DNA of 64,000 bases from Streptomyces smaragdinus (GTDB taxonomy: Bacteria; Actinomycetota; Actinomycetes; Streptomycetales; Streptomycetaceae): positions 1 to 64,000 of the forward strand of contig NZ_WEGJ01000015.1 of the NCBI RefSeq assembly GCF_009604385.1, written 5' to 3'. How positions within the stretch are numbered: position 1 is the stretch's first letter; each line of letters opens with the position of its first letter. The position numbers and the translations under genes are program-made. Shown in pieces: positions 32,498 through 42,845 of the stretch. The notes below the pieces were generated by a model that saw only the letters and a program-made list of their open reading frames with translations, was not told the DNA's origin and searched no databases.

Positions 32498-32983
32498 TCA
32501 CGCGATGCGGAGCGTGTACGTGACCTCCTTGCCGCAGTACGACGGGGGGAGCGTGAAGATCGGGTGGCGGCAGACCTGGACCACTACGCGGTCGACCGGG
32601 CCCGCCGACCAGGCCTTACCCAGGGTGAACGAGAAGGCGACGGTGCCGTTGTCGGCGGTGGCGGAGTTGCTGTCGACGGCACGGGTGCCGGAGTACGCGG
32701 TGAAGGTGGCGGTGCTGTTGAAGCCGTCGCTCCGGCAGTTCGTCGGGTCGGCCACCAGCGTGGGCTTGTCGGACAGGCGGCCCTTGACGTCGACGGTGTC
32801 CACAACGATCGCCGAATCGCTCGCGTAGTTCCAGTCGAGGGTGCCTTCGGTGGTGCCGTAGAGGCAGGCGTCGCCGGAGTCGGCGGCGAACGGTTGGGTG
32901 TAGGCCGCCGCCTGGGCGGACGTGGCGAGGGCGAGCACGGTCGGGACGGCGGCGAGGGCGGCTAGAACACGGGTGCGTTTCAT
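32498..32983 (-). CDS. Small secreted protein
   Basis: 161 residues with a Sec signal peptide (MKRTRVLAALAAVPTVLALATSAQA) and a beta-rich mature domain of ~135 residues with four Cys (DACLYG, PTNCRSD, VQVCRHP, SYCGKE) that could form two disulfides. It is a common type of streptomycete exported protein of unknown function (DNWNYASDSAIVVDTVDVKGR-like strand patterns). Lies beyond the terminator of the VapBC pair. Confidence 0.75.
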   Translation of the reverse strand: MKRTRVLAALAAVPTVLALATSAQAAAYTQPFAADSGDACLYGTTEGTLDWNYASDSAIVVDTVDVKGRLSDKPTLVADPTNCRSDGFNSTATFTAYSGTRAVDSNSATADNGTVAFSFTLGKAWSAGPVDRVVVQVCRHPIFTLPPSYCGKEVTYTLRIA

Positions 32984-33050
32984 CTGAACCTTCCTCCTCG
33001 AGGGTGACAGCTATGTCATGTTCACAACGAACGACCTGTCACCTACCGAC

Positions 33051-33084
33051 GACGGCAGGGCCTGTCAACGAAGGCCCTGCCGTC
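33051..33084 (-). terminator. Terminator of the large PAS gene
   Basis: GACGGCAGGGCC (33051-33062) and GGCCCTGCCGTC (33073-33084), a 12-bp stem with a 10-base loop, 15 bases beyond the stop. Confidence 0.85.
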
Positions 33085-33099
33085 AACCCCTCCGGGAGC

Positions 33100-36000
33100 T
33101 CAGTTCGCGCCGATTTTCGCCAGCAGATCGACGATCCGCCCCTGCACCTCCGCACTCGTCGACCGCTCCGCCAGGAACAGCACCGTCTCGCCCGACCGCA
33201 GCCGCGGCAGCTCGTGCCGGTCGATGTCCACGGAGGTGTAGACGACCATCGGCGTCCGCGCCAGCAGCCCGTTCGCGCTCAGCCAGTCGACCAGCCCGGC
33301 CCGCCGGCGACGCACCTGCATCAGGTCCATCACCACCAGGTTCGGCCGCATCTGCGTGGCCAGCTCGACCGCCGCCTCGTCCTGCGCCGCCTGCCCGACC
33401 TGCATCCCGCGCCGCTCCAGCGCGGCCGTCAGGGCCGCCGCGATGTCCTCGTCCTCCTCGAACAGCAGCACCCGCGACGGATGCTGCTCGCTGTCGCGCG
33501 GGGCCAGCGCCTTCAGCAGGACGGCCGGATCGGCGCCGTACGCCGCCTCCCGCGTCGCCTGGCCGAGCCCCGCCGTGACCAGCACCGGCACCGAGGCGGC
33601 CACCGCGGCCGTACGCAGGGACTGCAGCGCGGTCCGGGTGATCGGGCCCGTCAGCGGGTCGACGAACAGCGCCGCCGGGTACGCCTCGATCTGCGCGTCC
33701 ACCTCCTCGCGGGAGCGGACGATGACCGGGCGGTAGCCGCGGGTCGTCAGGGCCTGCTCCGTCGCCTCGTCGGGCTCGGGCCAGACCAGCAGCCGCCGGG
33801 GGTTGTCCAGCGGCTCGGGCGGCAGCTCGTCGTCCATCGGCAGCGGCGGCGCGCTCTGCTCCGGCGCGACCTCGCGGACCCCGTGCGGGGCGTCGAGCGG
33901 CTCGGGGGTCTCCACGGGGGAGGTCTCCGAGGGCTCGATCGAGAACGCCCGCCCGATCGCGTCCCGCCGCCGGTCGCGCTCGTCCGGCTGCGGATGCGGT
34001 CGCACCTGCGGTACGGGGGTGCCGTGCGGAGGCGTGCCGAGGCGGCGGCGGTTGGCGGCGTCCGTCCGGCCGGCGATCTGGTCGGTGAACGCGACGCCGT
34101 GGCCGAGCGTGCGGACGCTGATCCCCCCGGGCTGCGCCTGCGGCAGCGGCGGCGGGGTCGGCCGGGGCACCGCCCGCGCGAACCGGCGGGTGGCGCTCGG
34201 GTCGTCGGGGTCCTCGGGGGCGGGCTCCGGCGGCGCGGGCGCGGGGGGCTGCGGTACGGAGGCCGGCTGTACGGGAGCGGGCTGCGCGGCGACCGGCGCC
34301 GGTTCGGGGGCCGGGGGCTCCGCGGCGGGGGCGGGCGGGAGCTCTGCCGGGGTGGAGGACTGGTCCGGTACGCGGCGGTCGGCGACGTCCGTCGCGAGGG
34401 CCCGCCGGGGGCGCTTGGGGGCGGCGGGAGCGGCGGCCTGCTGGCTCACCGCGGCGCTGTTCGCCGGGTCCTCGGCCCACCAGTCGTCGCCCTCGGGGGC
34501 GTGCTGCCCGGCCTCGGCGAGCGCGGTGGCGGCAGCGGGGGACGCCGGTTCGGCGCCGGGACCGCCGGGACCCTCCGCACGGCGCCGGCGACCGCTCGGC
34601 GACGGCTGCGGGGCGGGGGCGGGGGCGGCGACGGGCTCCGGCTGCTCGGATCCCGGTACGGACCCGGGGCCGGTGCCCACCGGCCGCCTGCGCCGCCCGG
34701 CGCTGGTGCCGTGCGGCGGGGTGCCGTGCGCGGCGGGGGTGGCCTGGGGCGGGGTGCCCTGGGCCGGGATGTTCTGCGGCGGGATCTGGCGCGGCGGCGC
34801 GCTCTGCACGGGCGCATCCTGCGGCGGCGTGTGCTGGGCCGGCACCCCTCCCGCAGGAGACGGAGTCCCCTGCGGCGGCGTACCCGCACCGGGCTCAGCC
34901 CGGCCCGGCTGCGGCTGCACGGGAGCCGCCTGAACCGGAATCCCCCCTGCCGGCGTCCCTCCGGCCGGAGTCCCCCCACCGGGAGCACCCTCAGCCGGCA
35001 CCGGAACGGCACCGGTAGCCGGAGCCTGCGAAGGCACCGGTACGGCCCCTCCGCCCTCCGGCGCAGCCCGCCGCCGCCGCCCCGACCCCGCCGACGTATC
35101 GGGCACCCCCGTAGCCGGACCCGACTCCGGCGCCGCCCGACGCCTGCGCCCCCCGGACGTCTCCCCACCGGACCGCCCGCCGGCGGGCCCGGACGCCTCC
35201 CCGGCGGACCGACCGCCCGCAGAAGCCGTCTGCGACCCCTCCGGCATCAAAACGTCACCGCTGTCCGGCTCGACGACAGGCACGCGCCGCCGCCGTCCCC
35301 CGGACGCCCCCTCGCCGTCCCCCCGCTCGTGCTTGGCGGGCTCCGGCATCACCGTCGTCTCCCCGGCCCGGTCCCGCGCCTTGGCCGGCGCCGGCACCCC
35401 CGTGGCACCGCCCACCGGAACCTCGACCACGTACGCGCTGCCGCCCGGCCCCGGCACCTCGTGCGTCTGCAGCACGCCGCCATGCAGCCGGACGATCCCC
35501 CGCGCCAGCGGCTCGTGCACCGGGTTGCCGCCGCTGAACGGCCCGCGAACCTCGATCCGTACGACATCGCCCCGCTGCGCCGCCGCCACGACGATCGTCG
35601 AGTCACCGCTGCCGCCGGTCGCCGGTGCCCGCCCGGTGGCGTCCACGCCCGCGACGTCCGCCACGAGGTGCGCCAGCGCCTGCGCCAGCCGGTCCGCGTC
35701 GACCCGTACCGCGATGGCGGGCGCGTGCACGACGAACTGGGCCCGCCCGGGGCCGATCAGCTCCACCGCGCGCTCCACCGCGTCGTTCACGACGGCGTCC
35801 AGCCCGACGTCCGCCAGCCGCAGCTTCTCCTTGCCGGCGTCGACGCGCTGATACCCCAGCACGCTCTCGATGAGGGTGGACATCCGCCCGTAGCCGGCCG
35901 CCAGATGATGCAGGACCTGGTTGGCCTCGGGCCACAGCTGCCCCGCGGAGTCGGCGGCCAGCGCCCCGAGCTCCCCGCGCAGCTGCTCCAGCGGCCCGCG

Positions 36001-36852
36001 CAGCCCCTCGTCGAGCACGGCCCGCAGCTGCGCCTCCCGCGCCGCCAGCGCGTCGTACGCCCGCCGGTCGGTGAACGCGAGCACCGCCCCGACGAGCTGG
36101 TCGCCGTCGCGCACGGGGGCGGTCGTCATGTCGACGGGCACCGCCTTGCCGTCCTTCGCCCACAGCACCTGTCCGCGCACCCGGTGCTTGCGCCCGGAGC
36201 GCAGGGTGTCCGCGATCGGCGTCTCCTCGTACGGCAGATCGCTGCCGTCGGGACGCGAGTGGTGGACGAGCGGATGCAGCTCCTGGCCGCCGAGTTCACC
36301 GGCGCGGTAGCCGAGGATCTGCGCGGCGGACGGGTTCACCAGGACGATGCGCCCCTCGGTGTCCACGCCGACGACGCCCTCCGCCGCGGCGCGCAGGATC
36401 ATCTCCGTCTGGCGGCGCTGGCGGGCGAGCTCCGCCTCGGTGTCGAGGGTGCCCGTGAGGTCCCGTACGACGAGCATCAGCAGCTCGTCGCCGGTGTAGT
36501 GGCTCTCCCCCGCGTACGGCGACTGGCCGTCCTCCAGCGTCTTGCTGGTGACCTCGGCGGTGAACGTCTCGCCGTCCGTGCGGCGGGCGGTCATCCGGGT
36601 CGGCGGCGTGCGCCCCTCTTCGACCTCGTCCGGGCGGCGCATCGAACCGGGGATCCGCTTGGGGTCGAAGTCGGGCAGCAGATCGAAGAGTCCTCGCCCC
36701 ACCAGCGCCGTACCCGGGGTCTCGAACGTCTCCATCGCGACCGGGTTCGCGGCGACGACCGTACCGTTCGTGTTGACGAGCAGCAGCGCGTCGGGGAGGG
36801 CGTCGAGTATGGCTGCGAGGCGAGCCGCGCCTCGGGATGGCCGGCTGCTCAC
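33100..36852 (-). CDS. Large PAS / pseudo-histidine-kinase / receiver protein
   Basis: 1,250 residues. Order: PAS 1 (~5-110; ILDALPDALLLVNTNGTVVAAN), PAS 2 (~130-240; ILRAAAEGVVGVDTEGRIVLVN), a DHp-like helix pair (~245-330) and an HATPase-like region (~330-430). Then comes a 500-residue disordered P/A-rich linker with five GRRRR blocks, and two receiver-like domains (~970-1250; RLLVWPEPDEATEQ; VLLFEEDEDIAAALTAAL). The usual H-box His is replaced (LDEGLRGPLEQL) and the N-box lacks Asn (ADRLAQALAHLVADV), so it is probably catalytically dead. Start: GTG with AAGGAGGA 8 bases upstream. Confidence 0.82.
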   Translation of the reverse strand: MSSRPSRGAARLAAILDALPDALLLVNTNGTVVAANPVAMETFETPGTALVGRGLFDLLPDFDPKRIPGSMRRPDEVEEGRTPPTRMTARRTDGETFTAEVTSKTLEDGQSPYAGESHYTGDELLMLVVRDLTGTLDTEAELARQRRQTEMILRAAAEGVVGVDTEGRIVLVNPSAAQILGYRAGELGGQELHPLVHHSRPDGSDLPYEETPIADTLRSGRKHRVRGQVLWAKDGKAVPVDMTTAPVRDGDQLVGAVLAFTDRRAYDALAAREAQLRAVLDEGLRGPLEQLRGELGALAADSAGQLWPEANQVLHHLAAGYGRMSTLIESVLGYQRVDAGKEKLRLADVGLDAVVNDAVERAVELIGPGRAQFVVHAPAIAVRVDADRLAQALAHLVADVAGVDATGRAPATGGSGDSTIVVAAAQRGDVVRIEVRGPFSGGNPVHEPLARGIVRLHGGVLQTHEVPGPGGSAYVVEVPVGGATGVPAPAKARDRAGETTVMPEPAKHERGDGEGASGGRRRRVPVVEPDSGDVLMPEGSQTASAGGRSAGEASGPAGGRSGGETSGGRRRRAAPESGPATGVPDTSAGSGRRRRAAPEGGGAVPVPSQAPATGAVPVPAEGAPGGGTPAGGTPAGGIPVQAAPVQPQPGRAEPGAGTPPQGTPSPAGGVPAQHTPPQDAPVQSAPPRQIPPQNIPAQGTPPQATPAAHGTPPHGTSAGRRRRPVGTGPGSVPGSEQPEPVAAPAPAPQPSPSGRRRRAEGPGGPGAEPASPAAATALAEAGQHAPEGDDWWAEDPANSAAVSQQAAAPAAPKRPRRALATDVADRRVPDQSSTPAELPPAPAAEPPAPEPAPVAAQPAPVQPASVPQPPAPAPPEPAPEDPDDPSATRRFARAVPRPTPPPLPQAQPGGISVRTLGHGVAFTDQIAGRTDAANRRRLGTPPHGTPVPQVRPHPQPDERDRRRDAIGRAFSIEPSETSPVETPEPLDAPHGVREVAPEQSAPPLPMDDELPPEPLDNPRRLLVWPEPDEATEQALTTRGYRPVIVRSREEVDAQIEAYPAALFVDPLTGPITRTALQSLRTAAVAASVPVLVTAGLGQATREAAYGADPAVLLKALAPRDSEQHPSRVLLFEEDEDIAAALTAALERRGMQVGQAAQDEAAVELATQMRPNLVVMDLMQVRRRRAGLVDWLSANGLLARTPMVVYTSVDIDRHELPRLRSGETVLFLAERSTSAEVQGRIVDLLAKIGAN

Positions 36853-37138
36853 GACGAACTTCCTCCTTGGTGACCGCATCCCACCGACACCCGCGGACGC
36901 GCACACCGCCCGCGGCCCCCCGTGCCGTGTCTGGTGAGGATTCTACGGCCATGGGTTGCGACCGGGACGGCGGATGAGAATCGTCACTCGGGCGGCCCAC
37001 CCGCAAGGACGCGCTTACCTCCGGGTTCACCCTCGGGACGGACTTCGGACAAGCGATTGCGCACGGGCGTGGTGCGGCTGCTACGCCGTCGGCAGAGACC
37101 CCTGGCGAAGACCCCCCGTCCTTGGGAAGTCTGGGGTG

Positions 37139-38053
37139 ATGACGACTTTCGCGATCTCCCTCGACGCCGAACCGAACGACGCTCCCTCCTGGCTCGCGCT
37201 CGCCCGCCGCTGCGAGGCGGCGGGCTTCGCCGCGCTGCTCGCCCCCGACCATCCGGGAAGCTGCGCCTCCCCGTTCGTCGCGCTGGCGGCAGCCGCGGCG
37301 GTGACGGAGCGGCTGGAGCTCGGTTCGTACGTCTCGCAGGGCGGCATCCGCGAACCGCTGCTGCTGGCCGCCGACGTGGCCACCCTCGACGTGGTGTCCG
37401 CCGGCCGCGCCCGGCTGGGGCTGGGGACGGGTCACACGCCGGCGGAGTGGGAGATGCTCGGTTCGTCGCGTCCGGACGTCGACGGGCGGGTACGGCGCTT
37501 CACGGCGGTCGCCGAGGCGATCCGCGCGCTCCTCGCCGGCGAGGAGGTCACCGTCGACGCCCCCGAGCTGACCCACCGCGCGGCGCGCCTGACGGAGCCC
37601 CGCCCCGTGCGCGAGCGGATCCCGTTCACCTTCGGCGGCGGCAACTCCACGCTGCTGCGCTGGGCGGGGGCGCACGCGGACGTCGTGGGGCTCAGCGGCC
37701 TGGGGCGTACGCTGGCGGACGGGCACCGGCATCTGCCCCGGTTCGCCGCGGCGGAGGTCGACCGGCAGGTGGCGCTGGTGCACGAGGGCGCGGCGGGGCG
37801 GGAGGCGCCGCCGGTGCTGGAGGCGCTGGTGCAGCTGGTCGAGGTGACGGACGACGCCGGGGCGGCGGCGGAGCGGCTGGCGGACCGATTCCGGTGCTCG
37901 GCGGAGGACGTGCTCGCGACGCCTTACGTGTGGGTGGGGACCGAGGACGAGATCCGGGCGGAGCTGGTTTCGCACGGGGAGCGGTGGGGGATCACGCGGT
38001 TCGTCGTACGGGAGCCGGCGTTCGACACGGCGGCAGCGCTGCTGGCGGGCTGA
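37139..38053 (+). CDS. LLM class F420/flavin-dependent oxidoreductase
   Basis: 304 residues. The TIM-barrel luciferase-like pattern is visible: FAISLDAEPNDAPSWLALARRCEAAGFAALLAPDHPG, LELGSYVS, ADVATLDVVSAGRARLGLGTGHTPAEWEMLG, ERIPFTFGGGN. The family uses F420 or FMN; the N-terminal and loop residues here fit the F420 group, but this is not certain. It is not in an operon. 36853-37138 upstream holds no gene. It is convergent with galU with 1 base between stops. Confidence 0.82.
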   Translation: MTTFAISLDAEPNDAPSWLALARRCEAAGFAALLAPDHPGSCASPFVALAAAAAVTERLELGSYVSQGGIREPLLLAADVATLDVVSAGRARLGLGTGHTPAEWEMLGSSRPDVDGRVRRFTAVAEAIRALLAGEEVTVDAPELTHRAARLTEPRPVRERIPFTFGGGNSTLLRWAGAHADVVGLSGLGRTLADGHRHLPRFAAAEVDRQVALVHEGAAGREAPPVLEALVQLVEVTDDAGAAAERLADRFRCSAEDVLATPYVWVGTEDEIRAELVSHGERWGITRFVVREPAFDTAAALLAG

Positions 38054-38054
38054 G

Positions 38055-38942
38055 CTACAGCTCCTGGGCCAGCCGGCGCAGCGACGGCCCGTACGCGGGG
38101 TCGGCTAGGGCGGCGGCGAACTGGGCGGTGAGATAGGCGAGCGGGTTACCCGTGTCGTACCAGCGGCCCTGGATCACCTGGCCGTAGACGGCGCGGGTGT
38201 TCGCGTACGCGTTGATGGCGTCGGTCAGATAGATCTCGCCCGTACGGTGCTCGTACCAGCGCTTCGTCTGCTCGCGGAGTTCGTCGACGATCCCCGGCGT
38301 GATCACGTACCCGCCGATCGCCGCGTACGACGACGGCGCGTCCTCCGGCTTCGGCTTCTCCACCAGCCCGCTGATCCGCAGCAGCCCCTCGCCGAGGTCC
38401 TCGCGCACCACGGGCACGCCGTAGCGCCGCGAGTCGGCCGGCGCCATCGGCATCAGCGCGAGGACGGGGCAGCTGGTCGTCTCGTACGCCTCGATCAGCT
38501 GCTGCGCGCGCGGCACCTCGGCGACGAACACGTCGTCCGGCCAGAGGACCAGCATGGGCTCGTCGCCGATGTTGCGGGCGGCGTTCAGGACGGGCGTGCC
38601 GTTGCCGTACGGGCCGTGCTGGTCCAGATAGGTGATGTGGCCCTCGCGGGACAGCTCGCCGACCTCCTCCACGGCGTCGGCGTACGCCGTCTTGCCGTCG
38701 GCGCGCAACTGGGCGACGAGCGCCGGGTTGGGGCGGAAGTGCTCCTGGATCAGGGACTTGCCGCCGGACACCACGATGGTGATGTCGGTGATCCCGGAGT
38801 CGATGAGCTCGCGCACGGTGTGCTCGATCACCGGCTTGTCGCCGACGGGGAGCATCTCCTTGGGCGTGGCCTTGGTCAGCGGCAGCAGCCGCGACCCGAG
38901 CCCGGCGGCGGGGATCACGGCCCGGCGAATCGCGGCACCCAT
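38055..38942 (-). CDS. galU: UTP-glucose-1-phosphate uridylyltransferase
   Basis: 295 residues. The nucleotide-binding loop PAAGLGSRLLPLTKATPKEMLPVGDKP, the active-site region LDQHGPYGNGTPVLNA, LVLWPDDVFV, and sugar-binding VVREDLGEGLLRISGLVEKPKP leave no doubt. Makes UDP-glucose for trehalose, glycogen and wall polymer synthesis. Start MGAAIRRAVIPAAG. Monocistronic; convergent with the LLM gene. Confidence 0.96.
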   Translation of the reverse strand: MGAAIRRAVIPAAGLGSRLLPLTKATPKEMLPVGDKPVIEHTVRELIDSGITDITIVVSGGKSLIQEHFRPNPALVAQLRADGKTAYADAVEEVGELSREGHITYLDQHGPYGNGTPVLNAARNIGDEPMLVLWPDDVFVAEVPRAQQLIEAYETTSCPVLALMPMAPADSRRYGVPVVREDLGEGLLRISGLVEKPKPEDAPSSYAAIGGYVITPGIVDELREQTKRWYEHRTGEIYLTDAINAYANTRAVYGQVIQGRWYDTGNPLAYLTAQFAAALADPAYGPSLRRLAQEL

Positions 38943-38988
38943 GTACGTACCCTTCCGGTCGTCGTCGGCCTCACCCTACGACGCCGGC

Positions 38989-39027
38989 GGGCGGCGCACG
39001 CCGACTCCGTGTCGAGGTGCGCCGCCC
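38989..39027. terminator. Terminator of the ABC exporter operon
   Basis: GGGCGGCGCAC (38989-38999) and GTGCGCCGCCC (39017-39027), an 11-bp stem with a 17-base loop, 10 bases beyond the permease stop. Confidence 0.75.
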
Positions 39028-39036
39028 GGGTGCGGC

Positions 39037-39818
39037 TCACTTGGAGTCGCGGTTGAAGGTGGCGGTGGACCAGCGGTAGCCCAGCAGGGTCAGGACGACG
39101 CACCAGCCGAGGGCCAGCCAGCCGTTGTGCCCGATCTCGGTACCCAGCAGCAGACCGCGGAGGGTTTCGATCGCGGGGGTGAAGGGCTGGTACTCGGCGA
39201 TGGGCTGGAACCAGCCGGGCATCGCGTCGATCGGGACGAAGGTGGAGGAGATCAGGGGCAGGAAGATCAGCGGCATCGCGGTGTTCGAGGCGGCCTCGGC
39301 GTTCGGGCTGATCAGCCCCATACCGACGGCGATCCAGGTCAGCGCCACGGTGAAGAGGACGAGCAGCCCGAGGGCGGCCAGCCACTCCACCACGGTGGCG
39401 TCGGTGGAACGGAAACCGATCGCCACCCCGACGGCGCCGACGAGGACGACGCTGGCGATGGACTGGACGACGCTGCCCACGACGTGCCCGATGAGGACGG
39501 ACCCGCGGTGGATGGCCATGGTGCGGAAGCGGGCGATGATCCCCTCGGTCATGTCGGTGGCGACGGAGACGGCGGTGCCGATGGTGGTGGAGCCGATGGT
39601 CATCAGCAGCAGACCGGGCAGCAGGAACGCCACGTAGTCGGACCGGTCGCCGCCGCCGATGCCGGCGCTCATGGTGTCGCCGAAGATGTAGACGAAGAGC
39701 AGGAGCAGCATGATCGGCGTGAGCAGGAGGTTGAGGGTCAGCGACGGGTAGCGGCGGGCGTGCAGCAGGTTGCGCCGCAGCATGGTGGACGAGTCACGGA
39801 CGGCCAGGGCGAGGGTAC

Positions 39819-39822
<4 letters not shown>
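39037..39822 (-). CDS. ABC-2 type permease (Drr-like)
   Basis: 261 residues with six TMs in the ABC-2 layout (LTLNLLLTPIMLLLLFVYIFG; ATDMTEGIIARFRTMAIHRGSVLIGHVVGSV; VVEWLAALGLLVLFTVALTWIAVGMGL; LIFLPLISSTFVPIDAMPGWFQPIAEYQPFTP). It matches DrrB-type exporters of antibiotics or lipids. The ATG overlaps the stop of the ATPase gene (ATGA). With the ATPase it forms a full half-transporter pair for export. Confidence 0.92.
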
Positions 39823-40805
<983 letters not shown>

Positions 40806-40907
40806 GTGGAGGAGTCTGCGACCCGCTCCGCTCAACGACCTTTCAGCGCCATTTCACGCCCGAGCGGATACTGAACGGGTACGTCCCCGGCCTGAAAGGA
40901 CGCGACC

Positions 40908-41396
40908 GTGCAGCCGACGGAAGTCACCTCGATCCTGACCCGCCCCCTGGCCCAGGAGCTCCTGGCCCGCGACCTGACCCGCCTGGCCTACACTGCGAAG
41001 GACGGCACGCCCCGGGTCGTCCCCATCGGTTTCACGTGGAACGGCTCGTCGATCGTCATGTGCACGCCTCCGAACGCACCGAAGATCCGCGCCCTGCGCC
41101 GCAACCCGGCGGTCGCCCTGACGATCGACACGGAGGTCCACCCACCGCAGATCCTCCTGCTCCGCGGCCGGGCCGCCCTGGACGAGGTGGAGGGCATCCC
41201 GGACGAGTTCATGAAGGCGAGCGGGGCGTACCGGATGACACCGGAGCAGCGGACGGAGTGGGAGGCGGAGGTGCGGTCCCTGTACAAGTCGATGGTCCGG
41301 ATCGTGGTCACGCCGACGTGGGCGAAGCTGATCGACTTCGAGACGACGCTGCCCCAGGCGGTGGAGGAGCTGGTACGAGGCCGGGGCCCGGCCTGA
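40908..41396 (+). CDS. Pyridoxamine 5'-phosphate oxidase-like (FMN/F420) protein
   Basis: 162 residues with TRLAYTAKDGTPRVVPIGFTWNGSSIVMCTPPNAPKIRALRRNPAVALTIDT, the split-barrel FMN-binding fold of the PPOX family. TWAKLIDFETTLP closes the fold. Several streptomycete members bind F420 or FMN. The reaction is unknown. GTG start with AAAGGA 6 bases upstream; divergent from the ABC exporter. Confidence 0.84.
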   Translation: MQPTEVTSILTRPLAQELLARDLTRLAYTAKDGTPRVVPIGFTWNGSSIVMCTPPNAPKIRALRRNPAVALTIDTEVHPPQILLLRGRAALDEVEGIPDEFMKASGAYRMTPEQRTEWEAEVRSLYKSMVRIVVTPTWAKLIDFETTLPQAVEELVRGRGPA

Positions 41397-41403
41397 CCCG
41401 CGA

Positions 41404-42141
41404 TCACCGCTCCGCGCGCCGCCGCTTGCGCACGATCTGCCCGAGCCGGCTCCCGGCGATGTTCCTTATCTTCTTGCTCCGCCCGCTCTCGGCCAGCACG
41501 GCCAGCGCCTCGGGCACGTCGAAGGTTTCGGCGACCATGCGCTGCACCCACTGCGCGGCATCGGCCAGCGCGGCAGGCTCCCACGGCTCCCCGACGGCGA
41601 TCGCCCGCGCCAGCATCCACTCGTCGAGCCGCTGCGTCAGCCACGGGTACTCCCGCACCGCCTCGGCCATGGCCCGCAACCAGTCCCCGAAGTCCGGCCT
41701 GTCGACGACCTCGGGCACGCGCTTCGACAGATGCCAGCTGATCGTCCCGGTGGCCATCCCCTGATCCGGATCCGCGAGAATCCGCCCGACCAGTCGGACC
41801 TCGTCCTCCAGATCCGCGACACCTCGCAGGGCTTCCTGATACGCCCAGAACCGAACATGCTCATCGGCATCCGCCCAGGCACTCTCCCGGTCATACGCCC
41901 TGACGACGTACTCGCCGTCGGCGTCAAGCACCCCACTGTCCAGCACGTCCGCCACCACGCCGAACACTCCGAAGTGCACCGGATAGCTGCGCCGGAGGTA
42001 CCAGGGATCACCCTCATCAGGCGGAACGACCTCACGCAGCCTGACCAGCTCTTCCCGCCGAATCGGGCAGACGGCCCGCCCCACCCCACCGGCCTCGAGC
42101 GAGGCAAGCACCCAGATCGTCCCCGGACTGTCGACCGACAT
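41404..42141 (-). CDS. Conserved hypothetical cytoplasmic protein
   Basis: 245 residues, not recognised. It begins MSVDSPGTIWVLASLEAGGVGRAVCPIRREELVRLREVVPPDEGDPWYL. The middle is charged and helical (YDRESAWADADEHVRFWAYQEALRGVADLEDEVRLVGRILADPDQG), and the tail is very basic (GRSKKIRNIAGSRLGQIVRKRRRAER), which could bind nucleic acid. No membrane segments. Gene spacing on both sides is short (7 bases to the PPOX stop, 29 bases to the DUF3592 stop), but neighbours are convergent or tandem without clear linkage. Confidence 0.6.
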   Translation of the reverse strand: MSVDSPGTIWVLASLEAGGVGRAVCPIRREELVRLREVVPPDEGDPWYLRRSYPVHFGVFGVVADVLDSGVLDADGEYVVRAYDRESAWADADEHVRFWAYQEALRGVADLEDEVRLVGRILADPDQGMATGTISWHLSKRVPEVVDRPDFGDWLRAMAEAVREYPWLTQRLDEWMLARAIAVGEPWEPAALADAAQWVQRMVAETFDVPEALAVLAESGRSKKIRNIAGSRLGQIVRKRRRAER

Positions 42142-42170
42142 GCGCAGAAACTACCCACGGACGCGGTCCC

Positions 42171-42707
42171 TCAGCCCGCAGGGGGTGACCAACCGCCTGG
42201 ATACGGACCGCGGACCCTTCCGGCCTCTCCCCGTTCTTCCCGGACCCAGCGGACAACCCCTGCGGTCATCCAGGAGATACCAAAGGCCGCGAATGCCGCG
42301 CCCCAGAAGATCGCGCCCGCCCCCACATCTTTCTCCACGACTATGTGGTCCGGGTTCCCGCGCTCGTACCGGATCGCCACCTCGTCGCCCTCGTCAAGCA
42401 TCTTCACAGGGGCGGGCAGCTTCACCACAATGCGCTGCCCCTCGGCCTCGAACCGAACCCACTGGCCGTCGGTCCCATCCGGCGCCTTGACACAGGTCGC
42501 CGTAACCCGGATGCCATCGCGGAAATCGACGGTGTCCATGATGGTCGCGATCAGAACACACGCACCAATTACCGCAAAAACCAACCCCATAAAGGACCAC
42601 AGTCGCGGGTCACGGGACAGGCCCGCGACCGTATCGGCGGTTGTCGGCACAGGCGGAGCCGGCGGCACAGGCTTGATCCATCCCGGATACTTCGGCGGCT
42701 TCCCCAT
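42171..42707 (-). CDS. DUF3592-like membrane protein
   Basis: 178 residues with a P-rich N-terminus (MGKPPKYPGWIKPVPPAPPVPTTADTV), a TM at ~37-55 (FMGLVFAVIGACVLIATIM), a periplasmic-type beta region (VTATCVKAPDGTDGQWVRFEAEGQRIVVKLP) and a second TM at ~133-150. This is the DUF3592 layout, where a small beta domain lies between two helices. Function unknown. It is the last chromosomal gene before the element's left junction. Confidence 0.72.
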   Translation of the reverse strand: MGKPPKYPGWIKPVPPAPPVPTTADTVAGLSRDPRLWSFMGLVFAVIGACVLIATIMDTVDFRDGIRVTATCVKAPDGTDGQWVRFEAEGQRIVVKLPAPVKMLDEGDEVAIRYERGNPDHIVVEKDVGAGAIFWGAAFAAFGISWMTAGVVRWVREERGEAGRVRGPYPGGWSPPAG

Positions 42708-42803
42708 GCCCGCAACGTACCCGGGCACAGCGCGCTCCGACCTGCCACATCCCTGGCAATCTGGCGCCAGGTTCAACGCACCTCTCGCCCACGGCGCATC
42801 ACG

Positions 42804-42840
42804 CAGAGGACCCCCCGGATGATCTCCAGGGGGTCCTCTG
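42804..42840. terminator. Chromosomal terminator next to attL
   Basis: CAGAGGACCCCC (42804-42815) and GGGGGTCCTCTG (42829-42840), a 12-bp stem. It lies 6 bases outside attL and probably is the terminator of the tRNA-Arg gene before insertion of the element, now separated from it by 13.6 kb. Confidence 0.8.
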
Positions 42841-42845
42841 ACTGT

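Noticed and set aside
33004..36873. Plus-strand frame of almost 1,300 codons
   Set aside because: Shadow of the large PAS gene, whose minus-strand frame has clear PAS, ATPase-like and receiver patterns.
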